Shown here: piece by piece, positions 49,356 through 63,000 of the stretch
Layout: the number at the start of each line of letters is the position of its first letter
How positions within the stretch are numbered: the stretch's first letter is position 1
Assembly: GCA_002943765.1 (NCBI GenBank)
Contig: PQWQ01000003.1
Coordinates: forward strand, 2,913,501-2,977,500
Length of the DNA: 64,000 nucleotides
Source of the DNA: Psoroptes ovis
Lineage: Eukaryota > Arthropoda > Arachnida > Sarcoptiformes > Psoroptidae
Direction of reading: 5' to 3'
Position numbers and translations under genes: made by a program
Notes under the pieces: model-generated
Told to the model about the DNA's origin: nothing
The model's database searches: none
What the model saw: only the letters and a program-made list of their open reading frames with translations

Positions 49356-51598
49356 ATGGATGGCTTAATGCCATCATCATCGACGACAGCGAATGGAAAT
49401 ACAAAAGTGATCAATAGGTAAATGATGAATAGTTTGAATGTAAATGTCATGAAAATATTCTAAATTTTTCTCAATATTTATCTTCTTCAAAAATGTCAAT
49501 ATTCATCTTTTTTTGTTTTATCAAAATGTTAATGTGAACTGAAATTATTATTATTATTCGACAAACAAGTTTTTATCCAAATCCTGTACAAACAACAACG
49601 AATCGAGATTATTTGAATACAACGAACATGTCACAACAAACAGCACAGACTGCAGTCGATTATTTCAGTATTGATCCTCATCATCATCATCAAACACCAA
49701 CTGGATTACGACAAACACAATCGGATGTGATGCATTCAAATAATTATGCAGCGGTAGTTGCAGCAGCTGCTGCCGCAGCAACAGCCGCAACACCTATGCC
49801 TTCAGAATCATCAGCACATCATCATTATACTTCAGCACCATATGCACCGACATTGGCTGCTGACAATGTGATTGCCGCATTTTATGATCATCATCACCAT
49901 CAACAACAACAAGCCGCAGCGAATGCAATTACTTCACGATTATCTCAACTTAACATTGATTCGAATAATGTTACGACACAAAAATCGGTCCAATATGCGA
50001 ATCATGATCCTAATCCGTCTTCATCATCTGCATCATCATTATTACAATCACAACAACATAATGTAACGTCAACGACAAAACCATTATCCTCATCATTGTT
50101 ATCAACATCAGCGACAAATACTGCAGGAATTATGAATTCGCAGCAGCCAGCATCAACTCAGATTGTCGATAATTCTAATGCTTCATTTTTCATAGCCGAT
50201 TCAATCCGTGAAGAATTGACGAAAAGGATGGCGAAAACTCAGGAATTAGTCTCCGATACAACAAATATTGAAATACCAGCCAAAGTTGATGTGTTCATAG
50301 ATCTTATACCACTTGAACCATTATCAGGAGCTAGTTCTTATACATTCAATGGTATGATATCGACTATTTATCGAGGTACAAACAGTGAATCTGGACAATT
50401 ATTTTGTCTGCGACGATTTCATGCTTTTCAACCTAACACGGCCAACGCTAAATTATTGATGAGCACTATTGAATCTTGGAAAAGGATTCAACATCCAAAC
50501 ATTGTACCATTAAGGCAGGTCTTCACTACGAAAGCTTTTGGCGACAGTTCTGTGATATTTGTCTATGATTATCATCCATTATCCGAAACACTGATGTCCT
50601 GTTATTTCATGAATCAATTTAATCCATTAAACACTGGCCATTCTGCACCAATGGCACTGAATGGCTATTCTACATCATCTCGACCTTATAGTCAGCAGCA
50701 GCAAAATACTCGAAAATTTCTACCCGAACAAACCATATGGAATTATATCATACAAATATCATCAGCATTAAGAACGATTCATCAAGCTAATCTAGCGTTT
50801 CGATCATTAGATCCAACCAAAATTCTAATCACGAGTGGTTGGAACGGTACACATGCAAACACTAATCGTGGCCGTGACGCACGTGTCAAATTAAGTTTTT
50901 GTGGTGTAACCGATATTCTTACATTGGATGCTGTGCATCAATCAACAAATCATCGAGCATTCATTCAGCATTTACAACAGGAAGATTTAATATTATTTGG
51001 AAGAATTTGCTTAGCGATTGCATCAAATTCATTGTCAGCATTCACATCAGTACAACGTGATCATAATATACAAGAATACTTGGACATAATGCCACGTACT
51101 TATTCAAATGATCTTAGAAATTTAATAATGTATTTAATATCATTCAAAACGAATTCGGCCAATAAACCACGATCGATTGATGATATAATGCCAATGATTG
51201 GGGCACGTTTTTATATGCAGCTAGATTATTTCTATCTTCGATATGATCATCTATATGATGAATTAGCCAAAGAAATCGATAATGGTAGATTATTACGCTT
51301 ATTATCAAAATTAGGCACAATCAATGAAAGGCCAGAACATCAATTAGATCCAACATGGAGTGAAACAGGTGATCGTTATATGCTGAAATTATTTCGTGAT
51401 TATTTATTTCATCAATGTGATGAAAATGGTAAACCATGGTTAGATCTTGGCCATATAATTTCAAATTTAAATAAATTCGACATTGGATCTCCAGAAAAAA
51501 TTTGTCTAATATCTCGTGATGCACAAAATGTAATTATTGTTTCATTTGAAGAATTAAAACGTTGTTTCGAAACATCCATTAATGATTTAATGATGTAA
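49356..51598 (+). CDS. PAN3: PAN3, regulatory subunit of the PAN2-PAN3 deadenylase
   Basis: Cytoplasmic pseudokinase that dimerises and recruits PAN2 to shorten poly(A) tails. Model: join(49356..49417,49570..51598), 696 residues, one 152-nt intron. Exon 1 reads MDGLMPSSSTTANGN. The N-terminal 190 residues are Gln/Ala/Ser/His-rich. The conserved part starts at NASFFIADSIREELTKRM, then IDLIPLEPL, FCLRRFHAF, WKRIQHPNIVPLRQVFTTKA, the pseudokinase core (IIQISSALRTIHQANLAFRS, LDPTKILITSG) without the usual HRD and DFG motifs, then the coiled coil and C-terminal knob (DIMPMIGARFYMQLD, LLSKLGTINERPEHQLDPTW, SETGDRYMLKLFRDYLFHQ, SLISRD-like LISRDAQNVIIVSFEELKRC). I see no CCCH zinc finger or clear PAM2 motif in the N-terminus; either could lie in an unseen alternative 5' exon. 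The exon 2 acceptor (ACAAACAAG) is weak but is the only in-frame choice seen. Confidence 0.94.
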
Positions 51599-54500
51599 AG
51601 AACGGATCAATAATGCTAACAGAAAAAATCAATGAATCAACATCAACAAAGAATACAAGCTACAAAAATCAAAAAATTATTTTATTTTCGGTAATATTCA
51701 TGTAATTTAAATTGAATTCTCTAAGTGATAATCAATAATTTTCTTTTATTCATTATTAGCAACCAAGAGAAAAAAATATCAAAAATGCTAATGAAAATAT
51801 CGAACAAACGATCATGAAAATATCAATAAGAACAATGTTCATACATTAGAGGTTTGTCGTCTAATTGATCGTAAAAGGGTTCCATGATGCATTTCAAACC
51901 TATTTTACATTCATTAAAATCAGTCATTAACTAATTGTTTCTTCTTTTCTTCTGCTTTTGATTGTACTAGTTATTCTCGTTTCAATGAACACCAAAAATT
52001 TTTTTCCCACAAACAATGAATAAGATCGGCGTAACAATGGCAAACATTTTTCTTGTTGCTAATCGTGAAAATTCTTTTCCAAATGAATGAATCGAAAAAA
52101 CAACAAAATTACATCGACAAAAATCGAAAAATCCATATCTAAAATGAAACCTTAATAATCAATTTTCAACTTAGGAGACCAACAGCAACAATAACTCATC
52201 ATTCATTATTATTATTATTATTATCATTATTCTTATTATTACAACAACACGCCAAGCACAAAACAAACACAAAAGATATTCATATCATGAACAACAAAAC
52301 AAAAAGACGGAACCAATTACCATTCACACGCACCAGGGACACGCATTAAAATTATTATTTAAACATCAAAAATATGAAGAAGAAATTTTATTCTTAAATG
52401 ACACCAATCATTTTGATCAATTAAAGATGATATTTTCGGTGTATGGTATGTGCGTGTGTGTGTGTGTATTCGTATACCATGAATTCAACAAAATCATTAA
52501 ATGATTAAACATTGAAATTATCATGAATCATTTGACAATTTTCAATCAAACTCAAAACAAAACAAACTGACATTTTTCATTTAATTTCATTTTATTTTTA
52601 TATTTTTCTCATTATTTTCATTATTCCGATATGATGAATACATTTTCTTGCTCGATTTCTCTCTCATTTACAATCATTCGATCAATTTCAATTTTCATTT
52701 GAAAAACTGAAAACATGAAAATACCTAAACATGAATTTTATGGATCAAAAAATTGTCATCAAAAATTCCCATCCATCCATTATTATCATCACCACCTCAA
52801 CCACCAACAACAACAACACGAAATCAAAAAACAAACAAAAATTCGTTATAAATATCATTATTATTATTATTATTATTATTGATGAATAATGATGATTATT
52901 ATTACTTATATCTATTTTTTTTATTATTATAATATATTTATAATTTTGAAATAAAAATTTTAAAAAACAAAGCAATCGATTTGATCATTGAATTTATGAT
53001 TGAAATGGTCTCAAAGCTTTCGGTTTCAATAATTTGACTCTGATCGATTGAAATACTGGAAAACACCTGAACATTATGTACATTTGTCTGTCTAAAGATG
53101 TTTTGTTAATGAAAGGTTTCATTGGGTTCATAAATGTATTTACGTCAATGTTTGATTACCATTTTAAGAAAGAATTATTATTGTTATTATTTAAATGATG
53201 ATTGATAATGTTAATGATGATTTGACATGAGCATATTTCTTTTTATGGATTTACATCAATCCAAAGTGCAGATGTTTTTGTGTTCACTTTGAATATGATG
53301 ATTCAGGCTGAGTGACATGGTGAATTATTGAATGGTGAAAATGCGCTGAACCGGCAATCCATTCGTACATTCATATTTTTTGGAAATTTGACAAATTCAT
53401 TCATTCATTTTTTTCTCATTTTCAAAGCAACAAATTGATGATTTGTTCCCATCGTTTAATTGTTATTCAATAAACAAAATGGTAATGGTATCTATGATAT
53501 AATGGCAATGATGATAGGCAAATGAAATATAAATCTATTCATTCTTTTTGAACCGTTTAAAACTCATTTCTAAATTGATTCATCTCTATTCAAATTATCA
53601 ATCAAGCTTTTAATTATTGTTACCATTGTAATTGTTCAAATTAGACAGAATGTACTTGTATATCATTTACATGATCATATCATTGATCCATTCACTCTAA
53701 TTATTATTTATTTTTTTCTTAATTATTGTTCTTCATTGATTCATGATCATCTTGATGATAATCATTATCATCGTCAAATGTTTTCCAATCTTCGTTCATA
53801 ATTTTTTCTCTCATGTTTTTCTTTAGATACATTTGCTTCAGTACACACACACACATACATACATATTCCATACATGTACAATTCATTAAATCGACCATGA
53901 ATTTAGATCATCGAAAATAGAAAATAATGAAAATCAAGAAAATGTAAATTTTGTCATTCATCATTGAATTTGTATTGGTATCATTATTCATTCATTCATT
54001 CAATCTTTCAATGTTACCAATGGTTAACATAATAATAATAATAATAATAATCATCATCATCATCATCTTCAATGACATGTTTCATTTTTCTTTTCGGATT
54101 GATTTCAAGTTGTAAATTGAAAAAAAATTGCTTCGGAATATCGTTTAATGTATCGATCGAAGAAACTCATGGATAATTCATAGATGTATCAATATACATT
54201 TGATGATAATGATTTCAACGATTATTTGATGTTCAAAGATTCAAAATCCAATAAATTTCGATTCAATTTGATTTCTTCGATCGAATATCAGCGAATATCT
54301 TCAATAAATTATATACGTTTGTCAATCCAAAAAAATTAACAAATCAATCAAATTCAATTAGATTCAATTCTGATCAATTTGATGATAAAGCTGAGAGAAT
54401 ATTTAATCAATATTTGAATGAAAGAAACCATGGTGTGAATTATCATTAAGAGCCAATGGTATTTCCAATGTTATTTGTTGAATTAAAAACAACAACAACA

Positions 54501-57090
54501 AAAGAACAACCAAACTGCGACCAATCTTTCGACTTAAAAGGTAGCCGTTTGTAAGAGTGATATGTGTGTGTGTGTGTATGTCTGTATGAGAGACAGCAAA
54601 TGAAGAGAGAAAGAGGATTTCTGTTATTATTATTATCATCAAATGGTGCATGTGTGCCTGTTATTTTTATTATTGTTGTCGTCGTCGTCGTCATTGTTGT
54701 TGCTATTTGGATGTATCACATAGATGTGTGTGTGTGTCTGTAATTCAATCCAGAAAATAATCCCATATCTTTGTCATTCATTGTTTAATTGTGTTTCTGA
54801 TGATTGAAAATAAATTTTTGAAAAACAATTGTTGTTTTGTTGCATATTTCACATCATATCGCCAATTTACTGACACCAAAATACAATGCAATCAATCGAA
54901 AATTTGCTGTCCAAAAACACCAAACATGTTGTGTATAAAATAAGCAACAACATATGAATATTTCTTCATTTATGAAATTCAATCTAAATTCATACGAACA
55001 AATGTGAATTTTTCAATAATTCATGTGAATCATCATGAAATTACTTGGATTTTTTCATGTGATTTTTCTGAATAAAATTCAATTCACAAAAACAGCTGAT
55101 CCGGCATAACTGGGGCCACATACCATCATCATCAACAAATTCATCCATTAAATTGAAGTGAATCTATCGAAAAAATTTCGGTATTGCATCAAATGATTAT
55201 TGATTACATGAAAAAAAAAATTCAAATATAAATATTTTCAACCAGCATAAATGAATGAAATATCTACAGATAGAAATTCAAATTCAAATGAATGAAAATA
55301 AACAAATGACTAAAATTAAAACATGCATTTAAAAACCATCATTGTTTGATGATCAGAAAAAAATATAAACAAAAAACAACATTCATCAAACCACGACAAC
55401 AATAAATAAAAACAAAGTGAAGAGAAACAAGTGATTTCAAACAGGCGAAAACTACCATTTCAACTAAATTAAATATTTCAAACCTAAAAAACTTTGAATA
55501 TTACCGATTGATAATCGAAAATTGAATGAAAAAAATTCAATTTTCGATGGAAATTTCAATTTGAAAATTAATCATTTTCAAACATTCATTTGTTATTGTT
55601 TTGAATTTGAAATATTTCATCATTTTTTTTCAAATCATTAATGATCAAACGTGAAAAATCAATTTAATTAATTTTTGATTTTAATTTTTCAAATATCTAC
55701 GAGATGTTTCCGAAATACAAATGATTGCAATGTAAATAAACCACAAATGTGATTTTTCTAAAGCCAATCAAAGCCCAAAAACCAAATCAAATCGAAATCA
55801 TTTCAGAAATTGACATCCGTTTTATGAATATCAATTTTGTGTGTGTCCACAACTAAAAATTATCATTTCAATTTGAATTTTTAACAATTTTGTCGTCGTT
55901 ACATGGATTATCATCATCATTACTTCCAAAATTATTATCAAATTTTTTTAAATCACAAAAGGAAAGACAAATATCGATGATTAGAATTAAATCGAAACAT
56001 TAAATTCTTTGATTTCCTTTCATTTTTTTCAATTTTTGTCTTTTACAAAAATGATTAATCGAATTTAATCAAAAATTATTTGGTTCATTTGTTTTGTTTG
56101 TTTGTCTTTGAAATAAATAAATAATTCAATGATCACACGAACAGTGAAATCAATATAATTACAATTGATCAATATATTTGTCGTCGATTGTCTTTTATTT
56201 CAAATTTATATTAATCAACGAATAAACAAACAAAGCTAAAAGTCTTTCATAATCACATTTAATTGAATGTAGAATCAAATGAAATCAATCGATCAATCAA
56301 TGAAATTTTTTCCAAATGTGAATCAAACGAATTTTAAAAGCTAAAAACAGATAGATTTTCTCCTTCAAAAAAAAAAAAAATTGAAATTTTCTTTGAAAAT
56401 TTGTTGACAAACACTGCACAACCATTCATTTGATAGTTGTGTCTGTTCATTTCAGCAATCAATAAGTAATATAAAATCAATGAAATTCAAAAAATCCAAG
56501 AACTTTTAACGAAGAGCGAAGAAGAAGTCGAAGAAAATCAATATTTAATGATCACTGATACTGGAATTCAGCTCAATTAATTCATCGAAACATCACTATC
56601 ATCATTGATTATTTCATTAATCATTATTTGTAGTGCGAATGATAATGATGATAAAAGTACCACTCTTTTCTTTGGCTAAATAAGAAGATAATTTTTTGGA
56701 AAATATTTGGATTAATCAAAGCAAATAAAATTTCAAAATATTTCTCATTTCTCCCCAAGAGAAAAATTTCCTCGGCTATTCGCAATATTGAGATATTAAA
56801 ATACGCAATTGAAATATATAATATTGTGAGTGTATCATTTTTTGATGATTTGAAAATTTTTCCAATTTATTCATCGAAAAAATTTTAAAAAACAAATACC
56901 GATTAGATCCGATTGGTCTTGGGTGTTGACAATTCGTTTGTATTTTTTTATATTGAAATAAAATAGAAAGTTATTTCGATAAAATATTGTATGTTTTATC
57001 ATCAGAAGATATTGTGATATATGAATATTGACGAAAATCAAATCATTAAAAAAACAAATATCAAAATCAAGTAATAAAATCGCTAAAATC
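51599..57090. other. 5.5-kb gap between PAN3 and the furin-like gene
   Basis: AT-rich non-coding DNA. It holds ATT repeats (52205-52223, 52857-52880), a TG repeat (about 52448-52468), an AC/ATAC tract (about 53841-53868), AAT then ATC runs (54029-54067) and TG runs (about 54559-54578, 54725-54739). All open frames here are translations of these repeats. The PAN3 3' UTR is at the left and the furin promoter/5' UTR at the right. Confidence 0.6.
54029..54067. repeat. Compound AAT/ATC microsatellite
   Basis: About seven AAT units followed directly by about six ATC units. Confidence 0.8.
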
Positions 57091-60000
57091 ATGTGGCATC
57101 ATAATAATTTCGATCAACGATCATCATCATCAAAAGCAATAATCAAACAATCATCATTATCATCACCATCATCAATAATAATAATGAAAACGAAGAAAAA
57201 ATTTATAATCAATTCAACTAAACAAAAAATTTATTGTCGATATCATCATCATCATCATCCCAATCATAGCCATCATCAGAGTCATCATAAACATCAGCAA
57301 ATTTCAAATGATAATCAAAATATCAATACAATGAAAATCTTTGAGAATAATAAACTTAATAATAATGCTTTTATTCCGCCACAAACATCCACATTAAAAA
57401 TGTTTAAAACAACAATAATATTCAATAATAATTCTTGTCATAATAATCATAGAAAAAATTTATCTAAATCATCATCATCAATGTCATCATTAATATCATT
57501 AATTAATAGTAATAATAATAATGAAAATGAAAATAACAGAAATTATTTATATTCATCATCATCATCATCATCGAAATCATTATTGCCATCTTCATCATCA
57601 TCATCATTATTAAAATCATCAATTTGTTCGTTACCATTTGTTTTCTTTATTCTATTATCATTATTTACAATTGTAACATCATCATCAGCGTCATCGTCAT
57701 TTTTGTTAGATGAAAATCAACAACAACAGCAACAATCACAAAAAGAGCAATATTATACCAATGAATTTGCAATCGCATTGAATGATTGTCATGATCATCT
57801 ATTAGATGGTGATATTAATCAACAAAAATATTTTGATAATTTAGCCGATGATTTAGCTAAACGTTATGGCTTTATTAATAATGGAAAGGTAATTAATGAT
57901 TGAATATTTTATAATTTTGGTATTTTCATTCCAATGATTTCATTCAAACAAAAAGTTTCACTCCATAAATATTTAATAGAAATTTTCATTATTCATTGAA
58001 ATGATTTGAACATTTCATTTTTTAAATCATTCTTCGGTGAATAATAATAATTTGAAATTTGCATAGAAATCCATAGGGTTTCCGTTTTTTCCTGAAGAAA
58101 ACAATCTTTGAATAAATAATGAAATGAAATTCTGAATATTTATTAATGAATTACATTTCAGATTCATCCATCGCTTTTGTTTTTTGTGTTTTTGCAAACA
58201 TTTTATGAAAATTCAAATTTCAAAATTCAATAAATCATTTTCTCTGATTCCTTTAATCAATAATAATCCATTGATTCATTCATTTGATTGACATATGGAT
58301 CATTATTGATACATGGTGAATTATTTTTTCTCTCATTCAATAAGAAAAGAAAAACCAAATATATGCAAATGAATGATTGAATATTTTGATTTAATAAAGT
58401 AAATCCATTCAGAGCCAAATCCTGAGTAACTTTATAAAAATCAGCATGAAACATTTTTGAATAAATGAAATTGTTTCATTTAATTTCGTGTCTCGTATTG
58501 TTTTTGGCCATTTTACGTATAAATTAAAGTGTGAAAAGGAATAAATAGTATTCCGCCATCAATGGTGCCAAAATTGCCATTAAATCCGTATGAAAATGTA
58601 CGAAAATAGATATTTCACGAGAATTTCACATTTTCCATTCAAATAAACAAATGAATTTAATTCAATCAATTTTGAATAATAAACTTTTCAAAAATCTTCG
58701 TCGGATAATGGTCATGTTTCATCGTTTTGTCGGTGTAAATTGATTTTTTTAATAAAAACATTTGAAAAAAATGAAACATTTCATTTGTAAAATGCGTTCT
58801 TTTTTTTCACCATTTTCAATTTATTGATGATTGAAACAATTGAATATATTTTATAAAAATAATGATGATGATAATGGATAAAATCAGGCATAAAAAGCGA
58901 TTAAATTAAATGCATCCAACTGTGTGCATTTTCGTGAAACATCTTCCGAAAATTGCATTTATTGCAATTACAGCAATTTGTAGTTTTTTTCCATTTTCAA
59001 AACACATTCATTCAAATTAAACAAATTGTTTATTCGTGTGTTTCATTATCATTTCGTGCTTTTTTCGATTTGTTTTTATCATGTAAAAGTGTAATATTTA
59101 GAGTAATATTCCGTGTAATATTCAATTACAAATTTCTGGTCGACCAGAAATTTTCGTGAATTTTGCAGATATTCGGAAATCAGTATGGATGAGACGAGAA
59201 ATTCCCAGTAAATTTCAAGATGATAATTTCAATTAAACTTCTCGATGAAATTTTCTGTAGAAAAAACCAAATAATTCTCCAGCAATGTCATCCTGCCTAT
59301 TTGACGACAATTCAATTAAATGAATAGTTTTTTCGAATTAATATCTCAATTTATTTAGGTTTTTCTCTTATTTTCTAATTTTCAATCAATCAAATTGACA
59401 ATATTCTTCAATCTTACGAAAAAACTAATCAAATGCGTTTTTGTTTCTATTTGAATTATAATCGAAATTTCTTCAATAATTTTCAATTAAATTCCAAGTA
59501 ATCATCAGGCAAAAATAATCATAAGGCATATATTTAAAAATCTTTCATTCAAGGTAAAACTTGAAACTTTTCTTCATTCTCTTCACTTAAAACGCACAAG
59601 TAAATTCAATTAAATCTTATTCGAGGTAAATTCATATTTTGAATTATCTGGCTGAATTACTCGTAAATCTTCAAATAATAAAACCATGTAATCAATGTTT
59701 TTAATCTGGAATTTGAGAAAATTGAAAAAAATTCAAGAAGTTCAAAAAAAATGAAAATTCATTAAATGAATTCATGGATTATTTGTGAATTGTCATTCAA
59801 TCGTTTATTTTGAAAAAAAATGATGAAATTGAATGTCTTGGAATTAATTTATTTTCATTTTCGAAATTCCAAATTCAAAATCCAAGTGTCTCTATCGATT
59901 TAATGATTTATCATTGCCATTTGAAAATTTTTGAATTTCTAAGATTTTTAAATTTTAAATTTTTTCAATTTAAGAAATTTTAGAAATTCAGACAATCAAT

Positions 60001-63000
60001 GAATGGCAAAAATTAATCAATCAAATGTTGGTTTGACAATCCTGGATAATAATATAATAGATTGATTCTATGAAAAACAAACAATTTCAATTTGATTTGT
60101 TTTGTTTTTGGAAAATTTTGTCAATTCGTCGAGGTAACAAGGATATCCATCGTTGTTGCGACTCGTAGATTTAGAAAGATTTCAATTTCTCTTTGTTTAA
60201 TGATGATGATGATGATAATAATAATTTCATTTGACCATGGATTTTCTTTTGATTATTTTAAAATTATTTTCGAATAAATAATAAATAAATAAATGAATAA
60301 TGATTACGATGATGATAATGTTTCCACAATTGATGATGTTAATGATTTGATTATTTTCGTATTTACAACAACATGAAACAACAACAATAATAATGATAAT
60401 CATTTTGAAAAATCATTTATCCACAAGTTGTTGATAGCGAATGATAACAATACAAATGTAATAATATAAATGATGAATCAATAATAATCATTTCATTGAA
60501 ATTGTAATTTTTATTCAATTTACTCAATAATAATACAAATAATAACATCATTAAACTTGGATTCATTTCATTTGCCTTTTTAAAGGGATTCTTTGTTTAA
60601 AATCGAATTAAAATTTTGACAATTGAAATTGAAATTTCGTCTCAATTGATTTGACAATGAATTTCTTCATATTTTCCATTCATTATTCTTTGAGAAATTT
60701 TCGATTATTCACAAATGAACGTGTGTAATCAATCAATCAATTCATTTTGATTGATTGATTGACGCTACTTTAAAGCTCTTTGGTAATGATGAAAGACCAT
60801 AATTTTGACAATGAACGATTGCATCCTTACTAATAATAGTGATTCTCATTAAATAATTATTGATCATAATGATCGTAATAACAATCATCGGGTATATATG
60901 ATTTCATTGAAATTGTTTTTTCCATTTACTTTCATCCTGATGAATGATTCAAAGAAATTGATTGTCAATCAGCAATCATTGTCAATTGTTAATCAATCGA
61001 TGAATAATCATTTTGAATTTTGTTTTTTTTCTGGCAATTGAAATAACAATCGTTTTGTCATTAAATTGCAACAATCCTTGACATTGAATCAGAATTGGTT
61101 ATGATTATTAAGATGTTTTAATGTTTTCTTGATTATTGAATTTCATTTGATTGAACGGAAATGATTATTTTTCCAAAAAATAAACTCTTTGATTATTAAT
61201 TTTGGCTTGATAAATCCCAAATTTTAAATCTTTTTCCAAATTTTCTATTTCCAGGTTGGTTCATTAAATTGTCATTATTTATTCACACATAATCATGTGA
61301 ATAAACGTTCAATCGATTATGCACATCATCATCATCGTATGTTGGCTAAAGATGAACAGGTAAATTTTATTTTTGCTTAGGTGTAAATTATTTTATCTTT
61401 AAAAATATCTTTTTTTTTTGATAAAATGAAACTAATCTACGTTGCAGGTGAATTGGGTTGAACAGCAAAAAATTTATGTACGTCACAAGCGAGATAATCA
61501 AAATACGAATTATCGTTATCGTCGAACGATGCCTGATCCAATTTTTCGTGATATGTGGTATTTGGTATGTATTTTTTTTCGTAGGAAACTTTTTCTTTTT
61601 GAATCATCTTAATTTGTTTTTCATTAAATTTGTTTTGGAACAAAATTTGTTTTACTTGGGTAAAAAAAACATGAAAATATTTAATGATAAAACCTACACA
61701 CGCAAATAAAATTTTTGAAATGAAAAAAAAATTGAAAATTAATTTAATTTCAAATAATCAAATAATCTGATTCATTAATTTTTTTTCTGTTTATTTTCAA
61801 ATGTAAATATTAATATTTGTTTTACATTACATTTCATTTTAGAATAAAGGAGCTCGCGGTGGATTCGATATGAATGTACAGAATGCTTGGAGAATGTAAT
61901 TATCATTCTGGATATATTTTTTAAATTAATTAATTTTATTATTTTCTATTTTCAAAACAAATTCAACTGAATTTCAACCGGTTTTTGTTATCTGTTTGCT
62001 TTTGTTTTCTATTATCTTTTACAAAATGTCAGTGGCTACACTGGCAAAGGAGTTGTCGTAACTATTCTTGATGACGGCATACAACCCAATCATCCGGAAC
62101 TTGTCAAAAATTATGTAAATATTACTAACTCTTGATTGTATGAAATTATTTTGTCTAATTATTATTTGTTTTGTTAAAAATGTTTGAAAAAAAAAATTAA
62201 ATTTAGGATCCTCAAGCTAGTTATGATATTAATGATAATGATCCTGATCCAACGCCTGCAGATAATGGTGATAATAAGTAAGTAATATGTTAATTTTTTA
62301 ATGAATTGTTCATTTTTGATAATAATTTGTTTATTGGCATTAATCATTATCATGATCATCAATCAATAATAATTGATGATTCATAATTGCTTCATTATTT
62401 ATTTTCGATTAATTTTCTCTCTCTTTCTCCTACAGACATGGTACAAGATGTGCTGGTGAAGTTGCAGCCGAAGCATATAATGGTAAGCATTCATTTGCAG
62501 AAATAATTGCAAACTTTTTTCTCATTAATTTAACGAAAATTTAATGATCCAATGCAATCGACTAATTTTCTTCCATAGAATTTTGTGGTGTTGGCATTGC
62601 ATTCAATGCTAGTATTGGTGGCGTTCGTATGTTGGATGGAATCGTCACTGATCAAGTAGAAGCTAGAGCTATTAGTCATAATCCGCAATATGTTGATATT
62701 TATTCTGCTTCATGGGGTCCAGAAGATGATGGTAAAACAGTGGATGGTCCAGGAAAATTAGCCAAACGTGCTTTTGTTGACGGTATTCGTAAGGGACGTC
62801 GTGGACGTGGATCGATTTATGTATGGGCTTCAGGCAATGGTGGACGGCGATCAGATAATTGTAACTGTGATGGTTACACAAACTCGATTTATACACTCTC
62901 GATTAGTAGTGCCACTCAAAATGGTAATAAACCATGGTACTTGGAAGAGGTAAGATGTTATTAATTAATTTTTGTCAAGTTTCGATTGTCAACTTAATTT

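Larger units (their letters stand above)
57889..61254 (+). other. 3.4-kb first intron of the furin-like gene
   Basis: Separates the signal-anchor/prodomain start from the second prodomain exon. AT-rich. It contains three tandem 12-mers (59091-59126) next to a 24-bp palindrome (59130-59153), an AT-rich inverted repeat (59932-59990) and a short AATC inverted repeat (727-760 of 60 kb). ORFs at 58953-59159 and 60092-60277 look accidental. Confidence 0.7.

Noticed and set aside
54403..54694. Minus-strand ORFs with His-Thr repeats
   Set aside because: They read through a TG/CA microsatellite and AAC repeats.
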